A stretch of DNA of 64,000 bases. It comes from Luteimonas gilva (GTDB lineage Bacteria; Pseudomonadota; Gammaproteobacteria; Xanthomonadales; Xanthomonadaceae). The notes under the pieces were generated by a model. The model did not search any database, was not told where the DNA came from, and worked only from the letters and a program-made list of their open reading frames with translations. Shown in pieces: positions 25,681 to 35,156 of the stretch. Position 1 is the stretch's first letter. Every line of letters starts with the position of its first letter. The stretch is taken from NCBI RefSeq assembly GCF_005239095.1, contig NZ_SZUA01000002.1, positions 930,001 through 994,000 of the forward strand, given 5' to 3'. The position numbers were made by a program, and so were the translations under genes.

Positions 25681-28600
25681 ATGTTGCGTGCCATCGCCGT
25701 GTTGCTGCTGACGCTCTGCTGGGCGGCGGCGAAGGCCGCGCTGCCCGAAACGCCGCAATTCCGGCGCTTCGGTTTCGAACAGGGCCTGCCGAAAAGCGCG
25801 ATCCACTTGGCGCTGGACCAACAAGGCTATCTGTGGATCGCCACGTTGGACGGTTTGGCGCGCTACGACGGCGTCGAATTCAAGATGTGGCGGCATGCGA
25901 TCGGCGATGCGGAGTCGCTGCCCGACAATCTGTTGCAGGTCGTGCACGTCGATGCGCAGAACCGGGTCTGGGTGGCCAGCACCAGCGCCTTGAGCGTGCT
26001 CGACAGGGACCGCCGCGCGTTCCGCAACATCGCGTTCGCCGGCGCCGCCGAATCTTGCCGGCGCGACATCACGGCGCTCGCTTCCACGCCCGAGGCCGAG
26101 ATCTGGCTCGGCACCTACAACGGCGATTTGTGTCGGATCGATCCACAGGGCCGCATCCAACGCTTCGCCGCCGACACCGCGCAGCCGGACAGCCTGCCGG
26201 CGGCGCCGATCATGTCCCTGCTGATCGATCGCCAGGGCCGTTTGCTGATCGGCACCGACGACGGATTGGTGCGCTTGGAGCAAGGCCGGTTCATGCGGAT
26301 CGCGCCGGCGGTGCTGGGCGGGATCAAGGTCGCGTCGCTGAGCATCGAACCGGACGGCACGATCTGGGTCGGCAGCGCGAAAGGCCTGCACCGTTTGTCG
26401 TCGGACGGCCGCCTGATTCCGGCGCCTTGGCCCCTGCGGCCGAACGCGACCCACGCCGTAGTCGTGCGCGATCGCGGCGGCGGCCGCTGGGTCGGCACGA
26501 TGGGCGGGCTCTACCGCGAAAAAGACGGCGATTTCCAGTTGATGCAGCGCGATGTCGGCGTCGGCTTGTGGGGGCCGGAAAGCGGCGTGCTGTGCATCGT
26601 CCAGGATTTGGAAGGCGGCACCTGGTTCGCGACCTATTCGCAGGGGCTGGTCTATCTGCCGCCGGATTGGAACCGTTTCGCGACGGTGACGTCCGTCGAC
26701 GGATTGATGCTGGACAACCTGGATCTGCGCGATGCGACGGCCGATCCGCGCGGCGGATTCTGGATCGCGACGGCGACCGATCTGTACCGGCTCGAAAACG
26801 ATAGCCGGCAACTGCGCAAAGTGGTTTCCGCCCCGCAGCTGGGCATGCAGTGGATCCATTCGCTGCAGGCGCGGACGGACGGGAAAGTGTGGATCGGCCA
26901 TGCGTCCGGCCTGAGCCTGTTCGATCCGGCCAGCGGCCGCGCGCAACGCTGGCCGTTCGACCGCTCGGCCGACCTCGGCGTGACCGTCACCCAGATCATG
27001 CAGACGGCGGACGGACATGTGTGGCTGTCGCTGTTCGGCGGCATCGTCCGCGAATACACCGCGGACGGAAAACTGCTGCGCGAGCTGGATCCGCACCGCA
27101 CCGGCGGCGCGGGTTGGCGCGGCGGCGCGGTGCTGGTGCGCGGCCCCGGCGGCGAGCCCTGGCTGCCGTCGGGGCAGCGTCTGCTGCGCTGGGACAAAAC
27201 GCGCTTCGTCGCGGTGCCGGTCGCGCCGGGTTCGCCGGTGTACGCCTTCGCCTTCGACGGCCCGGAGCGGGTATGGGTGGCGCGCCCAGGCGCGCTCGAA
27301 GCCTACGACTGGAACGGCAGCGCGTTGAAGCGCAACGAACGCATCGACGCCGACAGCGATCTGCCCGCGGTCGACATCGACGGCATCCTGATCAGCCCGC
27401 GCGGCCAGGTTTGGCTGAACACCATCCGCGGCCTGCTGCTGTATTCGCCCGAGCAAAAGCGATTGCGCACCTTCGGCGCGCACGACGGCCTGCCCGATCC
27501 CGATTTCTCGCTGGCCGCACCGCGCATGGGCGCGGCCGGACAGGCGCTGGCGGTGTCGGCCGCGGGCCTGGCCTTGTTCGATCCGGAAATGCGCGTCCCC
27601 GAAGCCAGTCCGCCGCCGCTCGCGATCGAGGGCTTGAGCGTGATGCGCGACGAAGACGAAACGCCATTCGATCTGCAGCATCCGATCGAGCTGCAACCGC
27701 GCGACCGCGATCTGCGAGTCACCGCGCGCCTGCTGTCCTTCGCCGATCCGAGCTCGCACAAATACCGCTTCCGCTTGGAAGGCTACGACCCGGATTGGGT
27801 CGAACAGCAAGGCAACGGCGAGCGCGTGTTCTCGCGGCTCGAACCGGGGCGCTACGTGCTGTCGGTGCAGGCGGCCGGCGCGGACGGGATCTGGTCGAAG
27901 GCGCGCGAATTCGCCATCACCGTGCATCCGCCGTGGTGGCGCACGGTGTGGGCGATCGCGGCGTTCGTGATCCTGGGCGCGGCGGCGTTGTGGTCGCTGG
28001 CTTGGGCCTACCAGCGCCGTTTGCGCGGCAAGCAGCAGTGGCAATTGGCGCGGCACAAGCACGAGTTGGCCGAACAGGCCTCCGAAGCCAAGACCCATTT
28101 CCTGGCCACGCTCGGCCACGAGGTTCGCACGCCGATGACCGGCGTGCTCGGCATGAGCGAGTTGCTGATGGGCACGGATCTGGACGAACGCCAGCGCGGC
28201 TATGCGCAGTCGATCCGGCGCGCCGGCGAACACTTGCTGCGCCTGGTCAACAATGCGCTCGATCTGGCGCGCATCGAAGCGGGCAAGCTGGATCTGGAGC
28301 AGATCGATTTCGACCTGCGCGAATTGGTGAACGACGTCGCGACCCTGATGGCGCCGGTGGCCGAAGCGCGCGGGCTGGGTTTCGCCAAGGCGATCGCGCC
28401 CGGCGCGCCGACCGTGCTGCGCGGCGATCCGATGCGCTTGCGCCAGATCCTGCTGAACCTGCTCGGCAACGCGATCAAGTTCACCGAGCACGGCCACGTC
28501 GGCCTGCGCGTGTCGCGGTTGTCGCCGCAAGGCGTGCGCTTGGAAGTGAGCGACACCGGCCCCGGTTTGAGCGAAGAGCAATGCGCGCGCTTGTTCCGCC

Positions 28601-29196
28601 GCTTCGAGCAGGCCGACGGCGCGCGCACGACTTCGCGCTACGGCGGCAGCGGCCTGGGTTTGGCGATTTGCCAGGAGCTCGCCGCGGCGATGGACGGGCG
28701 CATAGGCGTGGAGAGCGAACCGGGCGCGGGCAGCCGCTTCCTCGTGGACTTGCCGTTGCCCGAGGGCGACGCCGCTTCCGCCGCGACGGCCGCCCTCGCG
28801 TCGTCCGCGACCGCAGCCGACCCTGCGTCGTTGCGCGTGCTGCTGGTGGAGGACGATCCGACCGTGGCCGAAGTGATCGCAGCCCTGCTGCGCGCGCGCG
28901 GCCATCACGTCACCCACGCCGCGCACGGCTTGTCGGCGTTGACCGAAGCGGCGATGGCCAAGTACGACTTGGCCATGCTCGATCTGGATCTGCCCGGCAT
29001 GGACGGTTTCGCGCTCGCGCGCCAACTGCGCGCGCAGCGTTTCGCCTCGCCCCTGCTGGCGGTGACCGCGCGCGCCGACGCAGAAGCCGAACCGCAGGCC
29101 CGCGAAGCCGGTTTCGACGGCTTCGTGCGCAAACCGGTGACCGGCGCGATGCTGGACGAAGCGGTGCGCGCGGCGTTGGAGCCGCAGGCCGCTTGA
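25681..29196 (+). CDS. Hybrid two-component sensor kinase with beta-propeller sensor
   Basis: This is a 1171-residue one-piece sensor. Domains in order: a signal peptide (1-19, CWAAAKA); a large periplasmic region of Reg_prop propeller repeats (about 20-650, e.g. LWIATLDGLARYDG, TIWVGSAKGLHRL); a Y_Y_Y domain (about 670-755); a membrane helix (about 757-778); HisKA with H813 (LGHEVRTPMTGVLG); HATPase (to about 1030; NAIKFTEHG, GGSGLGLAI); and a receiver with D1101 (AMLDLDLPGMDGF). It lacks the AraC output domain of Bacteroidetes-type relatives, so it probably signals through another regulator. Such sensors often detect carbohydrates, but the ligand here is unknown. The MITE-like element forms its immediate 5' flank, leaving only a weak ACAGG Shine-Dalgarno. 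Confidence 0.92.
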   Translation: MLRAIAVLLLTLCWAAAKAALPETPQFRRFGFEQGLPKSAIHLALDQQGYLWIATLDGLARYDGVEFKMWRHAIGDAESLPDNLLQVVHVDAQNRVWVASTSALSVLDRDRRAFRNIAFAGAAESCRRDITALASTPEAEIWLGTYNGDLCRIDPQGRIQRFAADTAQPDSLPAAPIMSLLIDRQGRLLIGTDDGLVRLEQGRFMRIAPAVLGGIKVASLSIEPDGTIWVGSAKGLHRLSSDGRLIPAPWPLRPNATHAVVVRDRGGGRWVGTMGGLYREKDGDFQLMQRDVGVGLWGPESGVLCIVQDLEGGTWFATYSQGLVYLPPDWNRFATVTSVDGLMLDNLDLRDATADPRGGFWIATATDLYRLENDSRQLRKVVSAPQLGMQWIHSLQARTDGKVWIGHASGLSLFDPASGRAQRWPFDRSADLGVTVTQIMQTADGHVWLSLFGGIVREYTADGKLLRELDPHRTGGAGWRGGAVLVRGPGGEPWLPSGQRLLRWDKTRFVAVPVAPGSPVYAFAFDGPERVWVARPGALEAYDWNGSALKRNERIDADSDLPAVDIDGILISPRGQVWLNTIRGLLLYSPEQKRLRTFGAHDGLPDPDFSLAAPRMGAAGQALAVSAAGLALFDPEMRVPEASPPPLAIEGLSVMRDEDETPFDLQHPIELQPRDRDLRVTARLLSFADPSSHKYRFRLEGYDPDWVEQQGNGERVFSRLEPGRYVLSVQAAGADGIWSKAREFAITVHPPWWRTVWAIAAFVILGAAALWSLAWAYQRRLRGKQQWQLARHKHELAEQASEAKTHFLATLGHEVRTPMTGVLGMSELLMGTDLDERQRGYAQSIRRAGEHLLRLVNNALDLARIEAGKLDLEQIDFDLRELVNDVATLMAPVAEARGLGFAKAIAPGAPTVLRGDPMRLRQILLNLLGNAIKFTEHGHVGLRVSRLSPQGVRLEVSDTGPGLSEEQCARLFRRFEQADGARTTSRYGGSGLGLAICQELAAAMDGRIGVESEPGAGSRFLVDLPLPEGDAASAATAALASSATAADPASLRVLLVEDDPTVAEVIAALLRARGHHVTHAAHGLSALTEAAMAKYDLAMLDLDLPGMDGFALARQLRAQRFASPLLAVTARADAEAEPQAREAGFDGFVRKPVTGAMLDEAVRAALEPQAA

Positions 29197-29204
29197 GTCT
29201 TGAT

Positions 29205-29261
29205 CTTGTGGGAGGGGCTTCAGCCCGACGGCTTTGTCGGGGCTGAAGCCCCTCCCACAAG
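29205..29261. repeat. Inverted repeat, GTGGGAGNGGCTT family variant
   Basis: Arms at 29205-29229 and 29236-29261 (CTTGTGGGAGGGGCTTCAGC inward) form a long near-perfect hairpin with a 6-nt loop. It lies 9 bp after the sensor-kinase stop and 10 bp from the convergent hydrolase stop. Confidence 0.85.
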
Positions 29262-29271
29262 AGCGCTGCGG

Positions 29272-30291
29272 CTATTTTTGCGCTGCGGTGTCCCGCAGGA
29301 AATCGATCACGCCGGACACGTACGTTTTCTGATCGTCGTACATCGCCATATGGCTGCCTTGCGGGCAATACAGATAGCGGCCGTGCGGCAGGCGCTTGCT
29401 CATCATCTCCATGAAGGCCGGATCCATGGTGTCGTAGCGCGCGCCGATCACCAAAGTCGGCACTCGGATCTTCGCCAGGTCCGCGGTGCGGTCCCAGTCG
29501 GCCAGGATGCCGCTCGCGCCCAGTTCGCTCGGCCCTTGCATCGGCACGTACACCTTCTTGTTGATCTTGGCGAAGGCGCGGTTGACCGGGTCCGGCCACT
29601 GCGCGTTGGGTATGCGCAGGATGTGCGCCTCGTAATGCGGCATCAACAGTTCCATATAGCGCGGGTCGTCGAATTTCTTCTCCGCCTCCAAGCGTTTGAT
29701 CTCCTTCAGCGCAACGGGATCCATCTGCGGTTCTAGCGTTTTCGCGGCGTAGTCGTTGTAGGCCGGGATGCTGGACATCATGTTCGAGATGATCAGGCCT
29801 TTCAGGTGCTGCGGGTACTTCAGCGCGTATTCCGTCGCCAGGATGCCGCCCCAGGAATGGCCGAGCAGGTAGAAGTTGTCTTTGTCCAGGCCCAGCGCCT
29901 TGCGTACCTGTTCCACTTCCTCGACGAAGCGCGCGGTGTCGAGCAGGCGCGGGTCGTCCGGCTGGTCGCTGTAGGCCGAGCCCAACTGGTCGTAGTAGTA
30001 GTACTCGATGCCGGCGCCCGGGAAATAGCTGTCGAAGGCCTCGAAATATTCGTGCGTCGCGCCCGGGCCGCCGTGCAGGAGCAGCAGCTTGATCTTCGGA
30101 TTGTTGCCGACGCGCTTGGTCCACACCTTGAAATCGCCGACCGGCGTGTGGATCGGGATCATGCGCGCGCCGCCGGACAGGACGTCTTCGCGGCCGGCAT
30201 TGTCGTAATAGGCCGAGGGAGGCGCTTTCGGTTCGGCAGCGGACGCCGCGCCGAAGCACAGCAGCAGCAAAACGGTCAGGCCGTACTTCAT
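29272..30291 (-). CDS. Exported proline iminopeptidase-like hydrolase
   Basis: This is a 339-residue alpha/beta hydrolase of the prolyl (imino)peptidase family (S33) with a signal peptide (1-19, FGAASAAE). It shows the HGGPG oxyanion motif (LLLLHGGPGATHEY), nucleophile GHSWGG, an Asp in GARYDTMDP and the His in GSHMAM. The family releases N-terminal proline or other residues from peptides. A periplasmic location is inferred from the leader. GGGGAG before the ATG supports the start. It is divergent from the M23-like gene with an 89-bp shared promoter region. Confidence 0.88.
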   Translation of the reverse strand: MKYGLTVLLLLCFGAASAAEPKAPPSAYYDNAGREDVLSGGARMIPIHTPVGDFKVWTKRVGNNPKIKLLLLHGGPGATHEYFEAFDSYFPGAGIEYYYYDQLGSAYSDQPDDPRLLDTARFVEEVEQVRKALGLDKDNFYLLGHSWGGILATEYALKYPQHLKGLIISNMMSSIPAYNDYAAKTLEPQMDPVALKEIKRLEAEKKFDDPRYMELLMPHYEAHILRIPNAQWPDPVNRAFAKINKKVYVPMQGPSELGASGILADWDRTADLAKIRVPTLVIGARYDTMDPAFMEMMSKRLPHGRYLYCPQGSHMAMYDDQKTYVSGVIDFLRDTAAQK

Positions 30292-30380
30292 CGCGATCTC
30301 CCCGAGTCGGTGCTGATGCGAGCCTATCGGCCTGTGGCGGGTGCTGCAACCTGCCTCGGCTCGGCCGTATCTGCACTGGG

Positions 30381-31523
30381 ATGAAACGACAAGATCTAGC
30401 TTTCAGGCGACCTCCACGCCGCATCGCAACTGCCGCTGTCGCACTCCTGTTTTGGCTGGGCTCGACCTCAGTCGCCGGCGCAGCCGGACTGATCGTGAAT
30501 GCCTTGCCAGCACGGCCGCTCGTCGAAACCGGGCGAGGCGCCCAATCGTTGAACTTCGACCTGATCTTCGAAAACCGCGGCGATCAACCGTTGGAACTGA
30601 TCAAGCTGGAAGCGACCCTGTTCGACCGCCACGGCCGCTTCCTCGGTCAACGGCGGCTGGACGGCAACGGCGACACGACGACGATGAGCGCGGCCACCGT
30701 GCCCAACCGCGCTCTGCCTGCGCGAGGAAAGCTGGTGGTGTTCAATCCATTTCAGCAATTCCCGACCGATCTGTTCCTGGGCGATATCCGCTACGACGCG
30801 ACCTTCGCGGAACCCGCGGATCATTCGCGCACGCAGACGGCATCGCTGCGCGTCGCACCGCGCGCCTACGCGCCGAGCACGAAGTTGTCGCTGCCTCTGG
30901 CCGGCCCGGTTTTCGTGCACGACGGCCACGATCTGTACGGGCACCATCGCCGGCTAGACATCACTGGCGGCATGACCACCCATTTCGGCATCCGCTCGAA
31001 CTTCATGCGTTATGCGCACGATTTCTGCATCGTCGACGAACAAGGCCACCTGTATCGAGGCGACGGCAGCCGGCCCGAAGACTGGTTCGGCTACGGCAAG
31101 CCCGTGCTGGCCACGGGCGACGGCGTCGTCGTCGAAACGCACGACGGCATGCCCGACAACCGCAAAGGCGGGCCGCCGCCTTTCGACGAAGCGGCGATCA
31201 TGAAGAACCTGAAGCTGTTCCTGGGCAATTACGCCATCGTCGACCACCGCAACGGCGAATTCAGCCTATTCGCGCATATGAAGCAGGGCAGCGTGAAGGT
31301 GGCGCCAGGGCAACGGGTGAAGCGCGGCGAAACGATCGGTGCGATGGGCATGTCGGGCGATGCCTTCCTCGTCCATCTGCATTATCAGCTGCAGGGCAGC
31401 GCCGGTTTCGACGAGGGTTTGCCCGCCTATTTCGAGAAAGTCCGGTTCGCTACCGGCGACGGCTGGAGCGCGCCGTCGATCTCGCCGGTCGACAGCGGCG
31501 ATCTGGTGATGACTGCCGAGTAA
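30381..31523 (+). CDS. Secreted M23-family metallopeptidase-like protein
   Basis: This 380-residue exported protein has a signal peptide (about 10-35) and an N-terminal beta-rich domain (about 40-170). A C-terminal LytM/M23 fold follows, with YAHDFCIVD (first His/Asp pair), a glycine-rich stretch, YAIVDHRNGEFSLFAHM and the HLH motif in LVHLHYQL. M23 enzymes cleave peptidoglycan cross-links or elastin-like glycines; members with this N-terminus are not well characterised. The first zinc-ligand motif is spaced H-x5-D rather than the common HxxxD, so catalytic competence is uncertain. The gene stands alone, followed by an inverted repeat. Confidence 0.82.
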   Translation: MKRQDLAFRRPPRRIATAAVALLFWLGSTSVAGAAGLIVNALPARPLVETGRGAQSLNFDLIFENRGDQPLELIKLEATLFDRHGRFLGQRRLDGNGDTTTMSAATVPNRALPARGKLVVFNPFQQFPTDLFLGDIRYDATFAEPADHSRTQTASLRVAPRAYAPSTKLSLPLAGPVFVHDGHDLYGHHRRLDITGGMTTHFGIRSNFMRYAHDFCIVDEQGHLYRGDGSRPEDWFGYGKPVLATGDGVVVETHDGMPDNRKGGPPPFDEAAIMKNLKLFLGNYAIVDHRNGEFSLFAHMKQGSVKVAPGQRVKRGETIGAMGMSGDAFLVHLHYQLQGSAGFDEGLPAYFEKVRFATGDGWSAPSISPVDSGDLVMTAE

Positions 31524-31527
31524 TTTG

Positions 31528-31610
31528 TTTGTGGGAGCGGCTTCAGCCGCGAGCTCTTGCTTCATGTCGCGGCGGTTGGAAAAGCTCGCGGCTGAAGCCG
31601 CTCCCACAAG
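31528..31610. repeat. Inverted repeat, GTGGGAGCGGCTT family
   Basis: Arms of about 25 bp at 31529-31554 and 31584-31610 carry TGTGGGAGCGGCTTCAGCC. They lie 5 bp from the M23-like stop and 15 bp from the convergent hemE stop. Confidence 0.85.
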
Positions 31611-31625
31611 AGCCGGCAGGGCGGA

Positions 31626-32699
31626 TCAGCGTTTGCTGTGCTCGTGCACCGCATCGACCAGCGCGCGCACGTGCTCCGGATCCATGTCCGGCGACAGGCC
31701 GTGGCCGAGGTTGAAGATGTGGCCGTCGCGCGAGCCGCCGTTGCCTTGCGCGTAGCTGTCCAGCGTGCGGCGCGCCTGGTCGGCGATCGCTTGCGGCGAG
31801 CCGTACAGCATTGCCGGGTCCAGGTTGCCTTGCAGCGCGACCTTGCCCTGCGTCCGCCGCGCGGCTTCGGACATTTCCACCAGCCAATCCACGCCGATGC
31901 CTTCCGCGCCGCTGGCCGCCAGCTCTTCCAAATAGGGCGCATTGCCCTTGCCGAACAGGATCAGCGGCGTGCGCTCGGCGCCTCCGCCGCGCGGCAGTTC
32001 GCGCGCGATGCGCACCAGGTAAGGCAGCGAGAATTCGCGGTACATGGCCGGCGACAGCGTGCCGCCCCAAGTGTCGAACACCTGCAGGACTTGCGCGCCG
32101 GCCGCGCGTTGCGCGGACAGGTAGGCGATCACCGCATCGGTGTTGACCGACAGCAGGCGATGCAGCGCCGCCGGATCGTTCAGCGCCAGCGCCTTGATCG
32201 TCGGGAAGTTGTCGCTGCCGCCGCCTTCGACCATGTAGCAGGCCAGCGTCCACGGGCTGCCGGAAAAACCGATCAACGGCACGCTGCCGGCGAGTTCGCG
32301 GCGGATCGTGCGCACGGCGTCCGTCACGTAGCGCAATTCGGTTTCCATGTCCGGCACCGCGAGCTTGGCGATGTCGGCCGCGTTGCGCACCGGCTTGCGG
32401 AATTTCGGGCCTTCGCCTTCGACGAAATACAGCTCCAAGCCCATCGCGTCCGGCACGGTGAGGATGTCGGAAAACAGGATCGCCGCATCCAGGTCGAAGC
32501 GCGCCAGCGGCTGCAGAGTCACTTCGCAAGCGAGTTCGGGATTCTTGGCCATCGCCAGGAAGCTGCCGGCGCGCTGGCGGGTGGCGCGGTATTCGGGCAG
32601 ATAGCGGCCGGCTTGGCGCATCAGCCAGACGGGCGTGCAGTCGACGGGTTCGCGGCGCAGGGCGCGGAGCAGGCGGTCGTTCTTGAGCGTTTCGGTCAT
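31626..32699 (-). CDS. hemE: Uroporphyrinogen decarboxylase
   Basis: This 357-residue enzyme removes four acetate carboxyls from uroporphyrinogen III to give coproporphyrinogen III in haem synthesis. The family signature [17 protein letters not shown] is near the N-terminus. The catalytic Asp region is intact ([14 protein letters not shown]), as are [13 protein letters not shown] and the C-terminal [13 protein letters not shown]. The length is as expected. GAAGAAGA before the ATG is a usable Shine-Dalgarno. It is followed by an inverted repeat and convergent with the M23-like gene. Confidence 0.96.
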   Translation of the reverse strand: MTETLKNDRLLRALRREPVDCTPVWLMRQAGRYLPEYRATRQRAGSFLAMAKNPELACEVTLQPLARFDLDAAILFSDILTVPDAMGLELYFVEGEGPKFRKPVRNAADIAKLAVPDMETELRYVTDAVRTIRRELAGSVPLIGFSGSPWTLACYMVEGGGSDNFPTIKALALNDPAALHRLLSVNTDAVIAYLSAQRAAGAQVLQVFDTWGGTLSPAMYREFSLPYLVRIARELPRGGGAERTPLILFGKGNAPYLEELAASGAEGIGVDWLVEMSEAARRTQGKVALQGNLDPAMLYGSPQAIADQARRTLDSYAQGNGGSRDGHIFNLGHGLSPDMDPEHVRALVDAVHEHSKR

Positions 32700-32766
32700 C
32701 GGTCTTCTTCGGTTCGCGCGCCGGCGCCCGCGGTGTGCGGAGACCGCGCTACGCGATGGCGGTCGG

Positions 32767-33021
32767 TTATTTCGGCGCGTCCGCGCCTTGCGCGAACATC
32801 AGTTGGAAGCCGCGCTTGAGCTGCTGGTCGCGGGCCTGTTCCAGCGCGGCCAGGGCGCTGGCGTGGTCCATGTACTGCTCGCGGCGCAGCTGGCTGCGGC
32901 CGCCGATCTGGCCCGACTCGCGGATCAGCGCCCAGCCGCCGAGCAGGTCGGCTTCGAGCATCAGTTGCACGAAGCGCGGGGCTTCGCGGCCGTCGGGGCG
33001 TTGTTGCAGGAGCAGGCGCAT
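32767..33021 (-). CDS. Small WGR-domain protein
   Basis: The 84-residue product fits a stand-alone WGR domain: [20 protein letters not shown] with a C-terminal helix rich in Ala and Gln. WGR domains occur in PARPs and in small bacterial proteins of unknown function and are thought to bind nucleic acid. Trp is kept but the second half of the W-G-R core reads IGGR. There is no Shine-Dalgarno; TACAAT lies 9 nt before the ATG, suggesting a very short leader. It is located between hemE and aroB. Confidence 0.75.
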   Translation of the reverse strand: MRLLLQQRPDGREAPRFVQLMLEADLLGGWALIRESGQIGGRSQLRREQYMDHASALAALEQARDQQLKRGFQLMFAQGADAPK

Positions 33022-33080
33022 GGGGCGGGAATTGTAGGCGATTAGCGTCGAGGGTCGTTCGAAGCCGGACCTTGAAGAAC

Positions 33081-33154
33081 GTCATCCCGGCGAAAGCCGG
33101 GATCCAGGCCGACGCCGCATCCAAGCTTCCGTAAGCCCTGGATCCCGGGATGAC
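33081..33154. repeat. Inverted repeat, GTCATCCCGG family
   Basis: The left arm at 33081-33108 contains GTCATCCCGGCGAAAGCC and the right arm at 33137-33154 reads CCTGGATCCCGGGATGAC. The pair resembles a widespread dispersed palindrome of proteobacterial genomes. It lies 31 bp beyond the aroB stop, between aroB and the WGR gene. Confidence 0.75.
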
Positions 33155-33184
33155 ATCCGAAGAAAGCAGAATTCCGCGGTGCGG

Positions 33185-34288
33185 TTACTTTTCCAACACC
33201 GCCAGCACCGCCTCGTCCGCCACGCCTGCAACCACGCGCGCCGCGCCAATGCCGTCCCACAGCACGAAGCGGAGCCCGTCGGCCGCCGCTTTCTTGTCCA
33301 GGCGCATGCGTTCGAGCAGGGCGGCCGGGTCCAGCCCGCCGGGCAGCGCGACCGGCAGGCCGAAGCGGGCGAGCAGAGCGGCCAGCCGCTCCGCCTCGGC
33401 CTCGCCGGCCAAACCTTGCCGCGCGGACAGGCGGGCGGCCAGGACCATGCCGACCGCGACCGCCTCGCCGTGGTTCAAGCCGCCGAAGCCCTGTTCGGCC
33501 TCGATCGCATGGCCGAAGGTGTGGCCGAAATTCAGCAGGGCGCGTTCGCCGCGTTCGAACGGGTCGCGCTCGACGATTTCGGCTTTGTGCCGGCAGCTGC
33601 GCGCGATGGCATCGGCCAGCGCCGCATCGTCGCCGGCCAGCAGCGCGTCGGCCCGGTCTTCGAGCCAATCGAGGAAAGCGGCATCGCGGATCGCCCCGTA
33701 TTTGACGACCTCGGCCAGGCCCGCGCGCAATTCGCGCGGCGGCAGGGTGAGCAAGGCTTCGGTATCGGCGATCACCGCCCGCGGCGGATGGAAGGCGCCG
33801 ACCAGGTTCTTGCCCTGCGGCAGATCGACCGCGGTCTTGCCGCCGACCGAGGAATCCACCATCGCCAGCAACGTGGTCGGAATCTGCACGCAATCGATGC
33901 CCCGCATCCAGCAGGCCGCGACGAAGCCGGCCAAGTCGCCGACCACGCCGCCGCCGAGGGCGACGACGCAGGCGTCGCGGGTGGCGCCGGTCGCCGCCAA
34001 GGCGTCGATGGCTTCGGCGAAATGGGCCAGCGTCTTGGAAGCTTCTCCCGGAGGCAGGAAATAGCCGTCGATGCGCACGTCGGGCCTGGCTGCGCGCAGC
34101 GCCTGCGTTACCCGGTCGGCGTACAGCGGCGCGACGTTGCCGTCGCTGACCAGCAGCGCGTGGCGGCCGCGCAATCCGGCGCCGAGCAAGGCGCCGTCGT
34201 CGAGCAAGCCCGGACCGATCGTGATCGCGTACGGCTTTTCGCCGCCGACTTCGACGATGGCGCGGGGCGAAGGGGAAGTCGCGTTCAT
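33185..34288 (-). CDS. aroB: 3-dehydroquinate synthase
   Basis: This 367-residue enzyme makes 3-dehydroquinate from DAHP, step two of the shikimate pathway. It has NAD-binding [19 protein letters not shown], substrate contacts in [20 protein letters not shown] and metal ligands in [19 protein letters not shown] and [11 protein letters not shown] chose the ATG at 34288 because it overlaps the aroK stop as ATGA; a start eight codons earlier lies inside aroK. It is co-transcribed with aroK. Confidence 0.96.
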   Translation of the reverse strand: MNATSPSPRAIVEVGGEKPYAITIGPGLLDDGALLGAGLRGRHALLVSDGNVAPLYADRVTQALRAARPDVRIDGYFLPPGEASKTLAHFAEAIDALAATGATRDACVVALGGGVVGDLAGFVAACWMRGIDCVQIPTTLLAMVDSSVGGKTAVDLPQGKNLVGAFHPPRAVIADTEALLTLPPRELRAGLAEVVKYGAIRDAAFLDWLEDRADALLAGDDAALADAIARSCRHKAEIVERDPFERGERALLNFGHTFGHAIEAEQGFGGLNHGEAVAVGMVLAARLSARQGLAGEAEAERLAALLARFGLPVALPGGLDPAALLERMRLDKKAAADGLRFVLWDGIGAARVVAGVADEAVLAVLEK

Positions 34289-34827
34289 GCCGCTTCCGCT
34301 CCAGGTTTCCAACGTTCGGCCAACAGCTTGGTCAATAGCGACGTGGCGTCGGCCGGCGACAAATCGCGGGTATCGAAGCGCAGGTCGGCCGTTTCCGCGT
34401 ACAGCGGTTCGCGGGCCGCGGCCAGGACGCGCAGCACCTCTTCGCGGTCCTCGCGCTGCAGCAGCGGCCGGTTGGTGCAGCGCGCGAGCCGCTGCAGCTG
34501 GCCGTCGACATCCACGTGCAAATGCACGACGAAGCCGTGCCGGCGCATCAGCGCCCGGCTTTCCGCATCCAGTACGGCGCCGCCGCCGGTGGCGATCAAC
34601 TGGTCGCGCCCGTCGAGCAGCTTGGCCAGGACGCTGCGCTCGCGCTCGCGGAAACCGGCTTCGCCCTCGCAGTCGAAGATGGTGGCGATGCTGACGCCGG
34701 TCTGCGTCTCGACCTCGCGGTCGGCGTCGACGAAGGCCAGGCCGAAGCGCTCGGCCAGGCGTTTGCCGATCGAGCTCTTGCCGGCGCCCATCGGGCCGAT
34801 CAGTACCAGGTTGGGGGCGGTGTCCAT
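34285..34827 (-). CDS. aroK: Shikimate kinase
   Basis: This 180-residue P-loop kinase phosphorylates shikimate at the 3-OH. It shows the Walker A motif GPMGAGKS (11-18), DADREVE, FRERE and GGG (ATGGGAVL) substrate motifs, and RPLL in the lid. The first gene of aroK-aroB. It has no Shine-Dalgarno, but TAAGAT lies 7 nt before the ATG, so a leaderless message is likely. It is divergent from the dodecin gene across 74 bp. Confidence 0.96.
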   Translation of the reverse strand: MDTAPNLVLIGPMGAGKSSIGKRLAERFGLAFVDADREVETQTGVSIATIFDCEGEAGFRERERSVLAKLLDGRDQLIATGGGAVLDAESRALMRRHGFVVHLHVDVDGQLQRLARCTNRPLLQREDREEVLRVLAAAREPLYAETADLRFDTRDLSPADATSLLTKLLAERWKPGAEAA

Positions 34828-34901
34828 CGTCGCGATCTTAACAACCGCGGGCCTAGTCTGGCCGTTCGTGGCGGATTTCCCGCCGGGAACAGGAGAAACG
34901 C

Positions 34902-35105
34902 ATGTCCGTCGCCAAAGTGATCGAACTCAACGCCGCCTCCAAGACCAGCATGGAAGACGCGGTGAAGACCGGCCTGAAGAAATGCGCCGAGACGGTGAAG
35001 AACATCCAGGGCGCCTGGGTGAACGAGATCAAAGTGGTGTGCGATGGCGCCGGCAACGTGACGGAATGGCGGGTCAATCTGAAGATCACGTTCTTGGTGC
35101 AGTAA
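34902..35105 (+). CDS. Dodecin flavin-binding protein
   Basis: This 67-residue dodecin subunit has the beta-alpha-beta-beta pattern. W39 (IQGAWVNEIK) is the residue that stacks on the flavin isoalloxazine ring, and the C-terminal strand is EWRVNLKITFLVQ. Dodecins form hollow dodecamers that store or buffer FMN or riboflavin. CAGGAG lies about 7 nt before the ATG. It is a single-gene unit followed by a short hairpin repeat. Confidence 0.93.
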   Translation: MSVAKVIELNAASKTSMEDAVKTGLKKCAETVKNIQGAWVNEIKVVCDGAGNVTEWRVNLKITFLVQ

Positions 35106-35120
35106 CGACTTTGATTTATG

Positions 35121-35146
35121 TAGGAGCGGCTAAGGCCGCTCCTACA
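35121..35146. repeat. Short inverted repeat, GTAGGAGCGGC
   Basis: Perfect 11-bp arms GTAGGAGCGGC/GCCGCTCCTAC surround a TAAG loop and are followed by AAAA. It is a compact member of the GGAGCGGC repeat group, lying 15 bp from the dodecin stop and 10 bp from the convergent kinase stop. Confidence 0.8.
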
Positions 35147-35156
35147 AAAGCCCGCA

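Noticed and set aside
25438-25690. Small open frames inside the MITE-like element
   Set aside because: Arg/Pro-rich on both strands, bounded by the inverted repeats, no start signal and no transposase motif.
29200-31714. Long plus-strand frames overlapping the hydrolase and M23-like genes
   Set aside because: They run through inverted repeats and antisense regions; the real genes have signal peptides and catalytic motifs.
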